This document shows positions 28,257 to 36,948 of a stretch of DNA of 64,000 bases, piece by piece. A program made the position numbers and the translations under genes. Source of the DNA: Hyphomicrobiaceae bacterium (GTDB taxonomy: Bacteria; Pseudomonadota; Alphaproteobacteria; Rhizobiales; Hyphomicrobiaceae); assembly GCA_020638055.1 (NCBI GenBank), contig JACKJH010000004.1, forward strand, positions 375,501-439,500. The letters run 5' to 3'. The notes under the pieces were generated by a model. The model searched no databases. It saw only the letters and a list, made by a program, of their open reading frames with translations, and was not told the origin of the DNA. Position 1 is the stretch's first letter. Each line of letters starts with the position of its first letter.

Positions 28257-28306
28257 CCGACGTGATGCGACCTTGTCGCGCCAGCAACAAACAAAGCCGT
28301 TCCGCT

Positions 28307-28594
28307 ATGCAAATCAACGTAATCCAGACAAGTGATGCTGATCCCTTCAAGTTCGATGTTCGCGTGCACGGTGACGGCGGGCAAACCCAACATCACGTCA
28401 CGATGGGTCGAAACAAATGGCGGGAATTGAGCGGCGAGAAGCATGCGCCGGCACGTTGTGTCGAGGCGGCGTTTCGCTTCCTGCTGGATCGTGAAGGCAA
28501 GGAATCCATACTCTCGACATTCGATATCACAATAATCTCACGGTATTTTCCCGAGTTCGAAAACGAACTGCCGAAATACCTCGAACGGGGCTGA
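28307..28594 (+). CDS. Small conserved-looking hypothetical protein
   Basis: A 95-residue protein if started at ATG 28307; a reading from 28262 adds 15 residues that fall against the preceding repeat. The body (MQINVIQTSDADPFKFDVRV, then HHVTMGRNKWREL, VEAAFRFLLDREGKESILST and FDITIISRYFPEFE) has a balanced soluble composition and predicted alpha/beta pattern, unlike shadow frames nearby. I do not recognise the function. It stands alone, in the opposite direction to the autotransporter gene that follows. Confidence 0.65.
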   Translation: MQINVIQTSDADPFKFDVRVHGDGGQTQHHVTMGRNKWRELSGEKHAPARCVEAAFRFLLDREGKESILSTFDITIISRYFPEFENELPKYLERG

Positions 28595-28647
28595 CGAATG
28601 CCATGCGTTACCGTGCGCGCCAAGTGATTTTCAAATAGAAACCAAAA

Positions 28648-28673
28648 CGCCGGGTCACAAAATGTGCCCGGCG
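28648..28673 (-). terminator. Rho-independent-type terminator of the autotransporter-like gene
   Basis: The hairpin CGCCGGG..CACA/TGTG..CCCGGCG lies 33 bases past the stop codon at 28706. On the minus strand it is followed by TTTTGGTTTCT. Confidence 0.7.
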
Positions 28674-28705
28674 CCGTGGCGTGGATGTTTCGAAGAATTT
28701 AAATT

Positions 28706-31474
28706 TCAGTTCAGCGGAAGATTGAGCCTCATCCTGCCGCCGTAGGCTTCGCTATTGCTGGCACCGATGCCGTCATAGAAGCCCTCGCCCTGGAGCGACA
28801 TGCCGCTGGGCAATGCAACAGTGATGCCTGCTTCGATGCGAGCGCGAACATCATCGTTGGAGCCGGTTGGCCGTCCGGTTTCAAGGTCAACGATCTCGGC
28901 CTTGTCGAAATCCCAGATACCCATGATCCCAAACTCTGGTGTTATCGTTGTGCCGCCAGCACCATGGATCGTGTAGGCGAACTTCGGACCGAATGTCAGC
29001 CGGCCTAGCGAGATGGTCTGGCTCGGTATCGCGATATCCAGGCTGTCGGTGTAGGCCTTCTGTTTCTCGTGGAAATAGATCACGCCCACATGCGGCTGCA
29101 CGGAGAAATTGCCGAACCGGTAATCTCCCGTCAAACGCGCACGGCCGAGCCAGCGTTCCGTCTCGAAGTCGTCCTCATAAAAGCCCAGCGGATTGACCTT
29201 GTTGTCGGACTGTCCCCATGCGAACCGGCCATCGAAGATGAGAGTGTCGGTGAGCCGTGCGACGATGTAAGGGCCAACCAGCCAGCCGTTGCCGCGCACG
29301 GCGAAGCCCTCGAAGTTGTCCATCTCTTCGGAATGGTCGAACTGTGCGAGCAGACCCACAACCAGCGATGGCGACAGGTGATAGTCGATGCCCAGATAGA
29401 ACAAGCCGAGCGTATTTGCTGTTCCGTCTGTGCGGTTGCGCGACCATTGTCCCGATGCCCAGATGTCGAAGCCTGAGCAGGGTTGCGCATCGCTGGGGCC
29501 GGTTTCGTCTAAGCGCTCCGCGGGTTCACCGTTCCGCTTTTTGCGAGATGCCGACATTTGCCGCAGGCTTGTCGAGAAATTCAGGCTTTGTGAATCTGGC
29601 GTGCCATCACCGCCAACCGTCACCGGTGCGCCGCCATTGCCGCAACCTGTCATGCGGCTGACGAGGTCTGGATCGCTTGCCGTGATCTGGTCAGCGCGGC
29701 GGCTCATGAAGTTGGCAATGATCCGGCTGGTGCGTGCGCGCACTTCGCTGGGATCGAAGTTGATCGTCACCGTGTTGCTGGATTGCGGTGTGGTCTGGTC
29801 GCTATCGGCAGAGGCCGTGTTGGAGATCGAGCCGTTGCTCAAGTCGCTCTCCATCACCGTGTAACTCGCGGTACACGTTGTCGAGGTGTTGGGATCCAAA
29901 GTGTTGACCGGACAGCTTTCATCACTCGTCAATGGATCGTCGAGTGAAATGTTGGTTAGCGTGATATTGCCGGTGTTGGTGATGAGGATCTCGTAGTCCA
30001 GCACATCCCCCACCATGGTGTAGGTCGTTGCCGTTGAACTCTTGACCACCGACATGCCCGGTGTCTGGGTGATTGGAATGCTGAGCGAGTCTGTTGCGTC
30101 GGGTGCCTCGTTGGAGGAGGCCGTTACGTTGTTGGTCAGATTGCCACCGGCGTTCATCTCGGCGAGGGTGACAGTATGCTGCGCCGTACAGGTCATGGTG
30201 TTGGAGCCTGAGGTCGGGGGCAGCGAGGCGGCTGGGCAACTGACAGATCCGTCAATGTTGTCATCGATGAGGGAAATTCCCGTCAGCGTGATGTTGCCGG
30301 TGTTGGTCACCAGGTAGCTGTAGGGAACGACCTGTCCCGCCGCCGTCACAGATGTGAAGGTCGATGATTTGTAGACCGTCATCGTTGGCGTTTGGGTGAT
30401 CGGGATGTCCAGTGTGTCTGTTGCATTTGGTGCCTCGTTGGAAGAGGCGGTCACTGTGTTGGAGACGTTGCCGCCAGCGTTCATCTCGGCGAGGGTGACG
30501 GTGTGCTGTGCGGTACAGGTCATGGTGTTGGAGCCTGAGGTCGGCGCAAGTGTACTTTGCGGGCAGCTAACACTTCCGTCAATGTTGTCATCGATGAGCA
30601 AGATTCCCGTCAGCGTGATGTTGCCGGTGTTGGTCACCAGATAGCTGTAGGGCACGGGCTGTCCCGCCGCCGTCACAGATGTGGTGGTCGATGATTTGTC
30701 GACCGTCATGCGTGGGTCGTTCAAGATGAAGGTTGGCTGCACGGTTCGGTTGCCGCCCGTGACGTTGATCGTGCACACACTGTTGCCTGGTCCCGAAACA
30801 CTTGTGCAACCCGACCATCCCGTGAACATCGATCCGGTGGATGCTGTTGCCGTCAAGGTGCGCGTTGTGCCGTTGGCAACCGTCTCCGAGCATGTACCAG
30901 AGCCGCTACCAGCCGTGCTGGTGCAGTTGATGGTGCTGGGCGATGCGCCCGTGATGGTGCCAGTGCCGTTGCCCTGGCCACTGACGGTAAGCGTGCGGTT
31001 GACCGCGGTCGAATACGTCAGTGAAGCGTTGCTCACCCGGAAATCGGTTCCCGGACAAGACCCCACATCATTGCTGGTCCGGTACTGGATCGAGATGCTA
31101 CCGGAACTGTTCGCGATAATGGATTGTGGTACGGTTACAGTGAGATTGTTGACGATTCCGCAAAAAAGAAAACCACTGGGATTAACCGTGCCGACGTTCG
31201 TGGTTGTCGCACCGTTGTTTATACGTACAGTAATTGTCTCGTCGGAGTTACCAATATCGCCATACGCTCTAAATGTCAGCGTTGCATTGCCAGAAATGTT
31301 CGTGTCGAGGCCGGTGACATTGACGTAACTGGTATTGCATCCGGCGCCATTGCAGCTCGCGTTGGGAACCGAGTAGGTCACCGCGAAGGCTTGGCCTGCA
31401 AGCGCTGAAAAAACGATAAAAAAGATTGCAAAAAATTGCGCGCACAACATCGCGTGTTTACGACGTATCATCAT
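28706..31474 (-). CDS. Autotransporter-like surface protein with DUF11-type repeats
   Basis: A 922-residue protein from ATG 31474 (GGGGA upstream); a reading from 31627 adds an unlikely N-terminus. It opens with a long signal peptide (MMIRRKHAMLCAQFFAIFFI, cleavage after AGQAFA). After about 150 residues of beta-rich sequence comes an InlB B-repeat-like segment (GTVTG/TFTGWSGC type). Three tandem DUF11-like domains follow, each about 110 residues with VTNTGNITLTGI; the first two are nearly identical. The last 280 residues, after a Ser/Arg-rich linker, form an autotransporter-type beta-barrel (GFDIWASGQWSRN, GIDYHLSPSLVVGLLAQFD) ending in aromatic/hydrophobic LRMRLNLPLN-like strands. It is probably an outer-membrane adhesin or cell-surface protein. 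Confidence 0.87.
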   Translation of the reverse strand: MMIRRKHAMLCAQFFAIFFIVFSALAGQAFAVTYSVPNASCNGAGCNTSYVNVTGLDTNISGNATLTFRAYGDIGNSDETITVRINNGATTTNVGTVNPSGFLFCGIVNNLTVTVPQSIIANSSGSISIQYRTSNDVGSCPGTDFRVSNASLTYSTAVNRTLTVSGQGNGTGTITGASPSTINCTSTAGSGSGTCSETVANGTTRTLTATASTGSMFTGWSGCTSVSGPGNSVCTINVTGGNRTVQPTFILNDPRMTVDKSSTTTSVTAAGQPVPYSYLVTNTGNITLTGILLIDDNIDGSVSCPQSTLAPTSGSNTMTCTAQHTVTLAEMNAGGNVSNTVTASSNEAPNATDTLDIPITQTPTMTVYKSSTFTSVTAAGQVVPYSYLVTNTGNITLTGISLIDDNIDGSVSCPAASLPPTSGSNTMTCTAQHTVTLAEMNAGGNLTNNVTASSNEAPDATDSLSIPITQTPGMSVVKSSTATTYTMVGDVLDYEILITNTGNITLTNISLDDPLTSDESCPVNTLDPNTSTTCTASYTVMESDLSNGSISNTASADSDQTTPQSSNTVTINFDPSEVRARTSRIIANFMSRRADQITASDPDLVSRMTGCGNGGAPVTVGGDGTPDSQSLNFSTSLRQMSASRKKRNGEPAERLDETGPSDAQPCSGFDIWASGQWSRNRTDGTANTLGLFYLGIDYHLSPSLVVGLLAQFDHSEEMDNFEGFAVRGNGWLVGPYIVARLTDTLIFDGRFAWGQSDNKVNPLGFYEDDFETERWLGRARLTGDYRFGNFSVQPHVGVIYFHEKQKAYTDSLDIAIPSQTISLGRLTFGPKFAYTIHGAGGTTITPEFGIMGIWDFDKAEIVDLETGRPTGSNDDVRARIEAGITVALPSGMSLQGEGFYDGIGASNSEAYGGRMRLNLPLN

Positions 31475-32032
31475 AATACGATCCCCGCCCCAGTATCTGT
31501 GTGTGGTTCCCGCTCTCAATGCGGGTCCGAACTCAACACGCGACTGCAACGAAGACTGATGACCGGTCCTGTGCGCTCGATAGGCCTGAATGCCCTGGCA
31601 AGGCGGCGGGACGCGACTCCCAAACATGTATTAACTAAAATTTAAACTATGCATAACTAGCCGGCCGGTTGCCGCCGGTTCAAGCGGATTTGCTCAATTG
31701 AACTGTGAGTAATGCGATTGTTGCCTAAAAGTGTGCTTGCAACGCCACTTAACAGGCCCGGAACACCGGTCAATTCCAGCCAAAATCGACTACGGCCGAT
31801 ACAACTCGTTGCGTGCCGGGTGTCGGCAATTGCGAATCATTCGGTGCCTCAGCTCAATTAAATTTGTTATTTACTTGTCGATCAGCATGCGGATATAAAA
31901 CCGCGAACGTTTTCGATTTCAGAATTCGGGATGCTGCCGCAGCGCGCCCATTTCCTCCCAAAGGCGAACCAAAAGAGGCGTTAGCTGAACATTTTGTGGT
32001 GACCGGCCCATTTATCGGCCCACTCAAAAAAC
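31475..32032. other. Intergenic region upstream of the autotransporter-like gene
   Basis: No gene is supported here. An AT-rich part at about 31625-31665 is the probable promoter zone of the leftward gene. Short frames on both strands lack ribosome binding sites. Confidence 0.4.
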
Positions 32033-32061
32033 AAAAACGCGCCAAGGTAGGGCGCGTTTTT
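32033..32061. terminator. Perfect bidirectional rho-independent terminator
   Basis: The 11-bp perfect stem AAAAACGCGCC/GGCGCGTTTTT has a 7-base loop, with T-runs in either direction. It lies 37 bases after the stop of the leftward YqjD-like gene. Confidence 0.9.
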
Positions 32062-32097
32062 GGATTGTGTACGAAACGTTTTGTAGGGGCTTATTTT

Positions 32098-32697
32098 TTA
32101 TTTATTCGCCGACGAAATCGTCTTGCTGAGTTGCCGAAACGTCTCGACGATCGGGCCTGCTGCCGATTTCGGATCGATGTCCGACAAGGCGTTGCCGAGC
32201 CGCTCCAGACGGTCGACGATCGAGGAACCAATGTCCGACGTCGAGAACGACGGCATCCTGAAGTCTGGCATATAAGAGCGAGGATCGGGCAGGTAGGACA
32301 TCGCGGCCGGGACATGCATGTTGTTCCACGCGTTGCGCGATGCACGGCGCGCCCGTCCCATGTACGTTGAGGGTTGACTGCGCGGTGTGATGGCGATGGC
32401 GACCAACGCCCCAGCAATCGCAGCCGTACCCAACGCCGCCCAAGGGTGTCTGCGGATGACACGCCGCGTTTCTCCGACGCCATCGCTGACCAGTTCGGTG
32501 GCCTGTTCGGCCCGTGCGCGGGTCACATCCGAAATGACACCGGTTAACCGTTCAATCTCTGCTTTGAGGGATTCCAGATCGGTGAATGAACTGGTCCCAT
32601 TATCCTGATTGCTGCCCTCTGCTCCTGCCTGGCTCAATTCAATTCTACCAATTCCATTTGCAGAGGGACGGTTGGTTAGGGTGGGTTCCATGGCCAT
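32098..32697 (-). CDS. YqjD/ElaB-like membrane-anchored stress protein
   Basis: A 199-residue protein. A coiled-coil-prone segment (SLKAEIERLTGVISDVTRARAEQATELV) is followed by the YqjD/DUF883 signature RRHPWAALGTAAIAGALVAI, a single membrane anchor at about residues 85-105. A longer than usual C-terminal part rich in Pro, Ser and Met (SYLPDPRSYMPDFRMP) follows. In enterobacteria related proteins are stationary-phase inner-membrane proteins that bind ribosomes. It lies divergent from two further DUF883-like genes. A possible weak sigma-EcfG-type site (GGAAC-N16-AGTT, one mismatch) is at 32914-32938 on the same strand. Confidence 0.75.
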   Translation of the reverse strand: MAMEPTLTNRPSANGIGRIELSQAGAEGSNQDNGTSSFTDLESLKAEIERLTGVISDVTRARAEQATELVSDGVGETRRVIRRHPWAALGTAAIAGALVAIAITPRSQPSTYMGRARRASRNAWNNMHVPAAMSYLPDPRSYMPDFRMPSFSTSDIGSSIVDRLERLGNALSDIDPKSAAGPIVETFRQLSKTISSANK

Positions 32698-33270
32698 TTC
32701 ATTTACCTTCCAATATTTCCGTGAGCGGCGATGACGTCATCGGTATTCATCGCGCTTGGTAGCTTCGTGAGGATCTACCCTTGCACCGTCTCACAACCGG
32801 GCTATCAACCGGGCGCTTGACCGTTTTGGAGTGCAAGCCGCTTGGCGTTCAACCGTTGGTCGTTTGAAGGGTTGCGCAAGTGCAAGCCCAATACAGCAAA
32901 ACTTCGCTTCTTTAACTCCAATCCTGGCTGTCAGTTCCATGCTTTGAGCACAATCGCGTGCGGCGGGGCGAGTGGCGAACGGGCTGGTGACTGCCGGATG
33001 AAGCGTTGGTACTCAACGCGCAACCCAATGGAGAACACGTTCGCAGTGGAACTCAACGGCGCCCACTGCGTTACCCTCGCGAACGACCAGCCTATTCCTG
33101 CTGGTGAGGTAGGAAGTTTTAGCTTTCACGAAACCCGAACAAGAAACCCGAAATGTGTGGCGGTTGATGGTGGTTGCGCCGCCTGAAACGCCCCAACCCG
33201 AGGCCAATTACGTCGCCTTGCAACGTGTCGTAGTCCCCCCAAACAGGGCTCGTTCCAGGCAATCGAGGAG
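32698..33270. other. Divergent region between YqjD-like and DUF883 genes
   Basis: It contains an exact rightward sigma-EcfG promoter match at 33048-33072 and a one-mismatch leftward match at 32914-32938. A 114-codon frame at 32842-33186 overlaps the promoter and looks non-coding. Confidence 0.45.
33048..33072 (+). promoter_or_regulatory. sigma-EcfG promoter upstream of DUF883 genes
   Basis: GGAAC (33048-33052), 16 bases, CGTT (33069-33072) is an exact consensus match. The first downstream gene starts at 33271, so the leader would be about 190 bases. The families encoded downstream are typical members of the general stress regulon. Confidence 0.7.
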
Positions 33271-33552
33271 ATGAATATGCAAAGCACGGCTCACGCAAAA
33301 CAAGACAATGTGAAGGATGCGGCAAACGACGTTTCCGCCGATTTCGAGACACTGAAGGCAGACGTTACACGTCTTTCAGATTCGGTTCGCAAACTCGCAT
33401 CAGACCAACTCGGTACGTCGGTTGAAGATCTGCAGGCCAAGGCCGGCGAGCAAATAACGGCCGCTGAGCGCGCCATTCGCAAAAACCCCACGCAGGCCGC
33501 GTTGATTGCAGCAGGCGTCGGCTTTCTCGTTGGTCTCATCATGATCCGCTGA
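33271..33552 (+). CDS. DUF883/ElaB-like small membrane-anchored protein
   Basis: A 93-residue protein with an amphipathic coiled-coil part (DFETLKADVTRLSDSVRKL) and a C-terminal RKNPTQAALIAAGVGFLVGL anchor typical of the DUF883/YqjD/ElaB family. A GAGGAG lies upstream of ATG 33271; ATG 33277 is two codons further in. These proteins tether something, possibly ribosomes, to the inner membrane under stress. It is followed after 43 bases by a paralogue, and a sigma-EcfG promoter match lies upstream. Confidence 0.82.
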   Translation: MNMQSTAHAKQDNVKDAANDVSADFETLKADVTRLSDSVRKLASDQLGTSVEDLQAKAGEQITAAERAIRKNPTQAALIAAGVGFLVGLIMIR

Positions 33553-33595
33553 GATCAGGCCAAAGCAGCAATGACAATTTGATTGGAGCGATGAC

Positions 33596-33850
33596 ATGGC
33601 ATCACAAGTTGGAAAATCCATCGAAGACGCGGCTGAGAAGGTCGGTTACCACGCTGAGCGCATTGGCCAGTCCGTTGAGCGGGCGGCAAATCATGCAGCA
33701 GCCAACGCCGGCGAAACCGCCGAAACGGTCAAGCAATATGCGGCAGATGGCTTCGACAGGTTTGAAGTCGCCGTGCGCAGAAACCCGCTGGCATCTGCAG
33801 CAATCGCCGCGAGCGTGGGGTTCGTGCTTGCTGCAATCGCGCGTCGCTAG
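33596..33850 (+). CDS. Second DUF883-like membrane-anchored protein
   Basis: An 84-residue protein starting ATG 33596 with GGAG upstream. The N-terminal helix is Ala/Glu-rich (KSIEDAAEKVGYHAERIG, then RAANHAAANAGETAETVKQY) and the C-terminus has the anchor RRNPLASAAIAASVGFVLAA. It resembles the upstream gene product without being a recent duplicate. It is probably co-transcribed with it from the sigma-EcfG promoter. Its TAG stop codon is the first three bases of the following repeat. Confidence 0.8.
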   Translation: MASQVGKSIEDAAEKVGYHAERIGQSVERAANHAAANAGETAETVKQYAADGFDRFEVAVRRNPLASAAIAASVGFVLAAIARR

Positions 33851-33905
33851 AGCGCATTCCGATCCGATTCCATCGGATCGGAACTCCAGCTTTTTGTTTT
33901 ATCGC
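33848..33905. repeat. Module A repeat, module B lost
   Basis: TAGAGCGCATTCCGATCCGA followed by a near-perfect complementary arm and the linker CTTTTTGTTTTATCGCA. The expected module B is absent. The copy gives the upstream gene its stop codon. Confidence 0.85.
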
Positions 33906-33958
33906 AACCTCCCGCGTCATTCCAGAACCCTCGATTATTCTATTGAGCGAGACGATCA

Positions 33959-34366
33959 ATGATTGCTGATGCAGCCGTTTTTGTCGCTGACAAGTTCAAA
34001 CAAGCCGCAGCCGACCGACTGGGTCCGACCGTGGTGTGGGCCGGAATTATAGCCGTTTTTTCGACGGCGGCTTTGGCGTTCGCGCTGGTCGCGGCTTATT
34101 TCTATCTGGCTCCGATTTTTGGCTCCCTGGAAGCCGCCGCGCTACTTGCCGCCGCTTGCGTTGCTGTGGTGGCAGCTATGGTGGTGGTTCCCTGGATCTA
34201 TCGGCGCCTGGCCAAGTTGTTTGAGAGCACGAAGGAAGAAGAGAGCGATGCGCTGACTGCTCTCGACGATGATGCGCGCGATGCGATCGACTATTTCGGC
34301 GCTGCGAAAGTCATGGCAACAGCCTTCATGTTCGGGTTCAGCGCTGCCCGTCGCATCAAAACGTGA
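33959..34366 (+). CDS. Small membrane protein, phage-holin-like/DUF1469-like
   Basis: A 135-residue protein with two strong membrane helices (about residues 25-48 and 55-80). They are flanked by an N-terminal amphipathic VADKFKQAAADRLG and a charged C-terminal cytoplasmic part (LFESTKEEESDALTALDDDARDAI). The layout recalls the actinobacterial holin-X/DUF1469 proteins that often sit beside DUF883 genes; the assignment is by arrangement only. It is probably part of the same stress-linked gene group. Confidence 0.65.
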   Translation: MIADAAVFVADKFKQAAADRLGPTVVWAGIIAVFSTAALAFALVAAYFYLAPIFGSLEAAALLAAACVAVVAAMVVVPWIYRRLAKLFESTKEEESDALTALDDDARDAIDYFGAAKVMATAFMFGFSAARRIKT

Positions 34367-34490
34367 GCACAAGCGGGGAAATATTCCGACATGCTACGGC
34401 GATATGCAGGTTTTCTTGGGAACTGTGCTTGGGTTTTAAGGTAGAAGTGGTCGCTTGATTTGAAATTCAACGCGCACACCAAACTGAATT

Positions 34491-36689
34491 ATGGAGACGC
34501 TTATGCGTGTTGAAGCTGGCAACAACGTCGCTGGCCGGCAAGGTTCTGCGGTATCACATGCGGTGTCTCATCTGAGCGGTGTCCGTAATGAAACAGCAAA
34601 TACTGCGATCCTCGCCGCGCTGATTATTGCAGCGCTGTATCTGGGACGTGTCGTTTTACTCCCATTTGCAGCCGCCATGATTGTTGCTTTTATTCTGTCG
34701 CCAATCGTAAAGACGTTGCGCAAAGCATATGTGCCGAAGATAGCGGCGGTCGCGATCGTCGTGCTGGCGACCTTTGGCGGTTTGTTTGCTTTGGGGGCGG
34801 TTCTTACCAGTCAAACGCGAGATCTGGTAAGTGAAATTCCCCGATACGAAGTGACGTTGCGGGAAAAGATCCGTGATTTGCGTGGTGTGGCAAAGTCCAG
34901 CCCCGACCTCGAGCGTGCGACGAAAACATTAAAGGACCTGCAGCATGAGTTGGAGGCGCCCGCGCCAGAGTCGGATACGGCACAATCCAGACAGGGGGAG
35001 GCGGGCGGTTCTGAAGCTAGCCCCGCTGGTGTCGAAAAGTCCGCCAAGACTGAACAACGCACGACGCCGCCTGCAGCAAATAAGCCTATCGAAAATCAAC
35101 TTGAGAAGACGGCAGAAACGACCGCTCCGGACAAACCCATACCCGTAGAGATACATACCCCAGAACCAACGCCGATCGAAAATGTCATCACGTGGGCCAC
35201 GCCCATAATGGAACCGGTTGCAATGTTGGCAATCGTGATCGTGCTCGTTCTTTTCATACTCATGCAAAAGGAAGAGCTGCGAGATCGGTTTATTCGCCTG
35301 TCGGGTGCCAGTGATATGCGGCGGACGACCGCCGCGATGACGGATACGGGTCAGCGCCTCAGTCGTTTCCTGCTGACGCTGACGGCGCTCAACGTTGCCT
35401 TTGGAACCTTTGTATCCATAGCCCTGTGGGTTCTCGGAATTCCCGCACCTGTGCTTTGGGGCATCATCGCCGGTCTCATGCGCTTCGTGCCTTTGCTGGG
35501 AACCTTCATCGCCATTACACCGCCGGTCTTGCTGGCCGCGGCGGTCGACCCGGGTTGGAACACGTTGCTCATGACCTTCGGCGTGATCGCGCTTTCCGAA
35601 GCAGCGATGGGACAGTTGGTGGAGCCGCTGGTCCAGGGAAGATCCGCCGGGCTCACGCCGCTTGCTATCCTCGTTTCGGCGGCGTTCTGGGCGTTGCTGT
35701 GGGGGCCGGTGGGCCTGCTGCTCGCAGTGCCCATGACCTTGTGCCTGGTGATACTCGGCCAGCACGTTGAGGGCCTGAAGTTTCTTCACGTGCTGCTGGG
35801 CGATGAGCCTGCCTTTTCTCCCGGAGAACGCTTTTATCAACGCACCTTGGCGGGGGATGCGAACGAGATCACGGAGATGGCCGAGGCGCAAATCCGGACC
35901 GAGCCGTTGAGTGTCTATTATCGCGATGTTGCATTGGAAGGCCTCAGGTTGGCGCAAGTCGATGCGGACCGGGGTCTTATCCAGGGCGAGCACATGCAGA
36001 CGATATCTGAAACGGTCGAGACGATGGTCGACAATCTTTGGGAAACCAAAGATCGCCTGAGCGTTCCTGAATCGGAAGAAGATGAAGCCGAAACCGATAA
36101 TGGACGTGAAAACGGCAACATCCGCGATGCCGGATCGAGCGTTGATAATGATGAAGATGATGAGGCCCTGGATATGGGCACGGCGGATCTACCCGTGTTG
36201 CGTGCGGATGAATTGCGTGAAGGTTGGCAAGGCGAGAATGCCGTTTTGTGCGTGCCAGCGAAGTCACCAATCGACGAGGCAGCCGCGCACGTACTTGCAC
36301 ACCTCATTTTCCGTCATGGCGTCGATGCCGATGTCGCTGATCGTGCGCGAATTCTCAGCAGGGATAATGCGCAGATCGTTGCCGGCACACGCCTCATCTG
36401 CATCTGCTCGTTGAGCGAGCATCTCGCGCAGACGCGCTACTTCGCCCGCCGCCTTGCACGCAGATATCCTGAGGCACGGATTGTTGCGCTTGTCATGGGG
36501 TCAGACATCGATACCTGCGAAGCATTTAGCCAGAGCGAATCGAACGTTATCGAATTCGTTTCCAACGATCTTCATGCCGCGCTGTCGGAGATCGTGGCGA
36601 ATGCCGCAATTCAGGAGATAGCCGATAAGATTGTCGTAACCACGAGCGATGATCCTGTCTGCGCTATTCGCCCGGTCGAAGCCGCCTGA
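34491..36689 (+). CDS. AI-2E family transporter with long acidic insertion and C-terminal extension
   Basis: A 732-residue protein, about twice the usual 350. The AI-2E/PerM domain is split. Helices at about residues 40-70 and 80-105 are followed by a Pro/Glu/Ala-rich hydrophilic insertion (about 150-235). The remaining helices, with LWGIIAGLMRFVPLLGTFIAI and FWALLWGPVGLLLAVPM, run to about 430. Residues 440-605 are soluble and acidic, and 605-732 form an alpha/beta domain I cannot name. The family includes exporters of the AI-2 signal and sodium/proton antiporters, so the substrate is open. ATG 34491 is used; ATG 34503 is also possible. Confidence 0.85.
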   Translation: METLMRVEAGNNVAGRQGSAVSHAVSHLSGVRNETANTAILAALIIAALYLGRVVLLPFAAAMIVAFILSPIVKTLRKAYVPKIAAVAIVVLATFGGLFALGAVLTSQTRDLVSEIPRYEVTLREKIRDLRGVAKSSPDLERATKTLKDLQHELEAPAPESDTAQSRQGEAGGSEASPAGVEKSAKTEQRTTPPAANKPIENQLEKTAETTAPDKPIPVEIHTPEPTPIENVITWATPIMEPVAMLAIVIVLVLFILMQKEELRDRFIRLSGASDMRRTTAAMTDTGQRLSRFLLTLTALNVAFGTFVSIALWVLGIPAPVLWGIIAGLMRFVPLLGTFIAITPPVLLAAAVDPGWNTLLMTFGVIALSEAAMGQLVEPLVQGRSAGLTPLAILVSAAFWALLWGPVGLLLAVPMTLCLVILGQHVEGLKFLHVLLGDEPAFSPGERFYQRTLAGDANEITEMAEAQIRTEPLSVYYRDVALEGLRLAQVDADRGLIQGEHMQTISETVETMVDNLWETKDRLSVPESEEDEAETDNGRENGNIRDAGSSVDNDEDDEALDMGTADLPVLRADELREGWQGENAVLCVPAKSPIDEAAAHVLAHLIFRHGVDADVADRARILSRDNAQIVAGTRLICICSLSEHLAQTRYFARRLARRYPEARIVALVMGSDIDTCEAFSQSESNVIEFVSNDLHAALSEIVANAAIQEIADKIVVTTSDDPVCAIRPVEAA

Positions 36690-36708
36690 TGATATAACGC
36701 ACGACCTA

Positions 36709-36772
36709 GTGTTCTGGATCGAACGTTTGATTCCCGGGCGAAGGTCGTCAAACGATCGTGAATCCAGAACAC
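36709..36772. repeat. Long inverted repeat, separate family
   Basis: The left arm GTGTTCTGGATC..ACGTTTGA (36709-36730) pairs with the right arm TCAAACG..ATCCAGAACAC (36748-36772), separated by 17 bases. The left edge is CTAG. It would form a stable hairpin in RNA and may end transcription of the transporter gene. Confidence 0.8.
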
Positions 36773-36786
36773 AAACAATGAGAATG

Positions 36787-36850
36787 CTAGGGTTCCGGGC
36801 TGACGCGTCGGGGGCTGACAGGGAACCAAGCGTCAGAGTCGGAACACTAG
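36787..36850. repeat. Imperfect palindrome bounded by CTAG
   Basis: A 64-base element begins CTAGGGTTCCGGGCTGACGC and ends GCGTCAGAGTCGGAACACTAG-like, so its ends are complementary over about 20 bases with internal GGTTCC/GGAACC pairing. It abuts the next repeat copy. Confidence 0.7.
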
Positions 36851-36930
36851 AACGCATTCCGATCCGATGGAATCGGATCGGCGTTCCAGCTTCTTGTCTG
36901 GTTGCATTTTCTTCGACGAACCGGCCATAC
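36847..36930. repeat. Two-module palindromic repeat, module B decayed
   Basis: Module A is well preserved (CTAGAACGCATTCCGATCCG ... GGATCGGCGTTCCAGC). Module B starts normally (GCATTTTCTTCGACGAACCG) but its right arm is lost. Confidence 0.85.
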
Positions 36931-36948
36931 CATCGTGAGAAAGGCGGG

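Noticed and set aside
30681..31328. 215-codon open frame on the plus strand
   Set aside because: Antisense to the autotransporter-like gene; its apparent hydrophobicity comes from the Thr/Asn-rich repeats read backwards.
31813..32370. 185-codon open frame on the plus strand
   Set aside because: It crosses a perfect bidirectional terminator and overlaps the YqjD-like gene on the other strand, so it is not credible as a gene.
34929..35993. 354-codon open frame on the minus strand
   Set aside because: It lies fully antisense to the AI-2E transporter gene, is rich in His/Arg/Gln and has no family motif or ribosome binding site. It is a reading-frame shadow.
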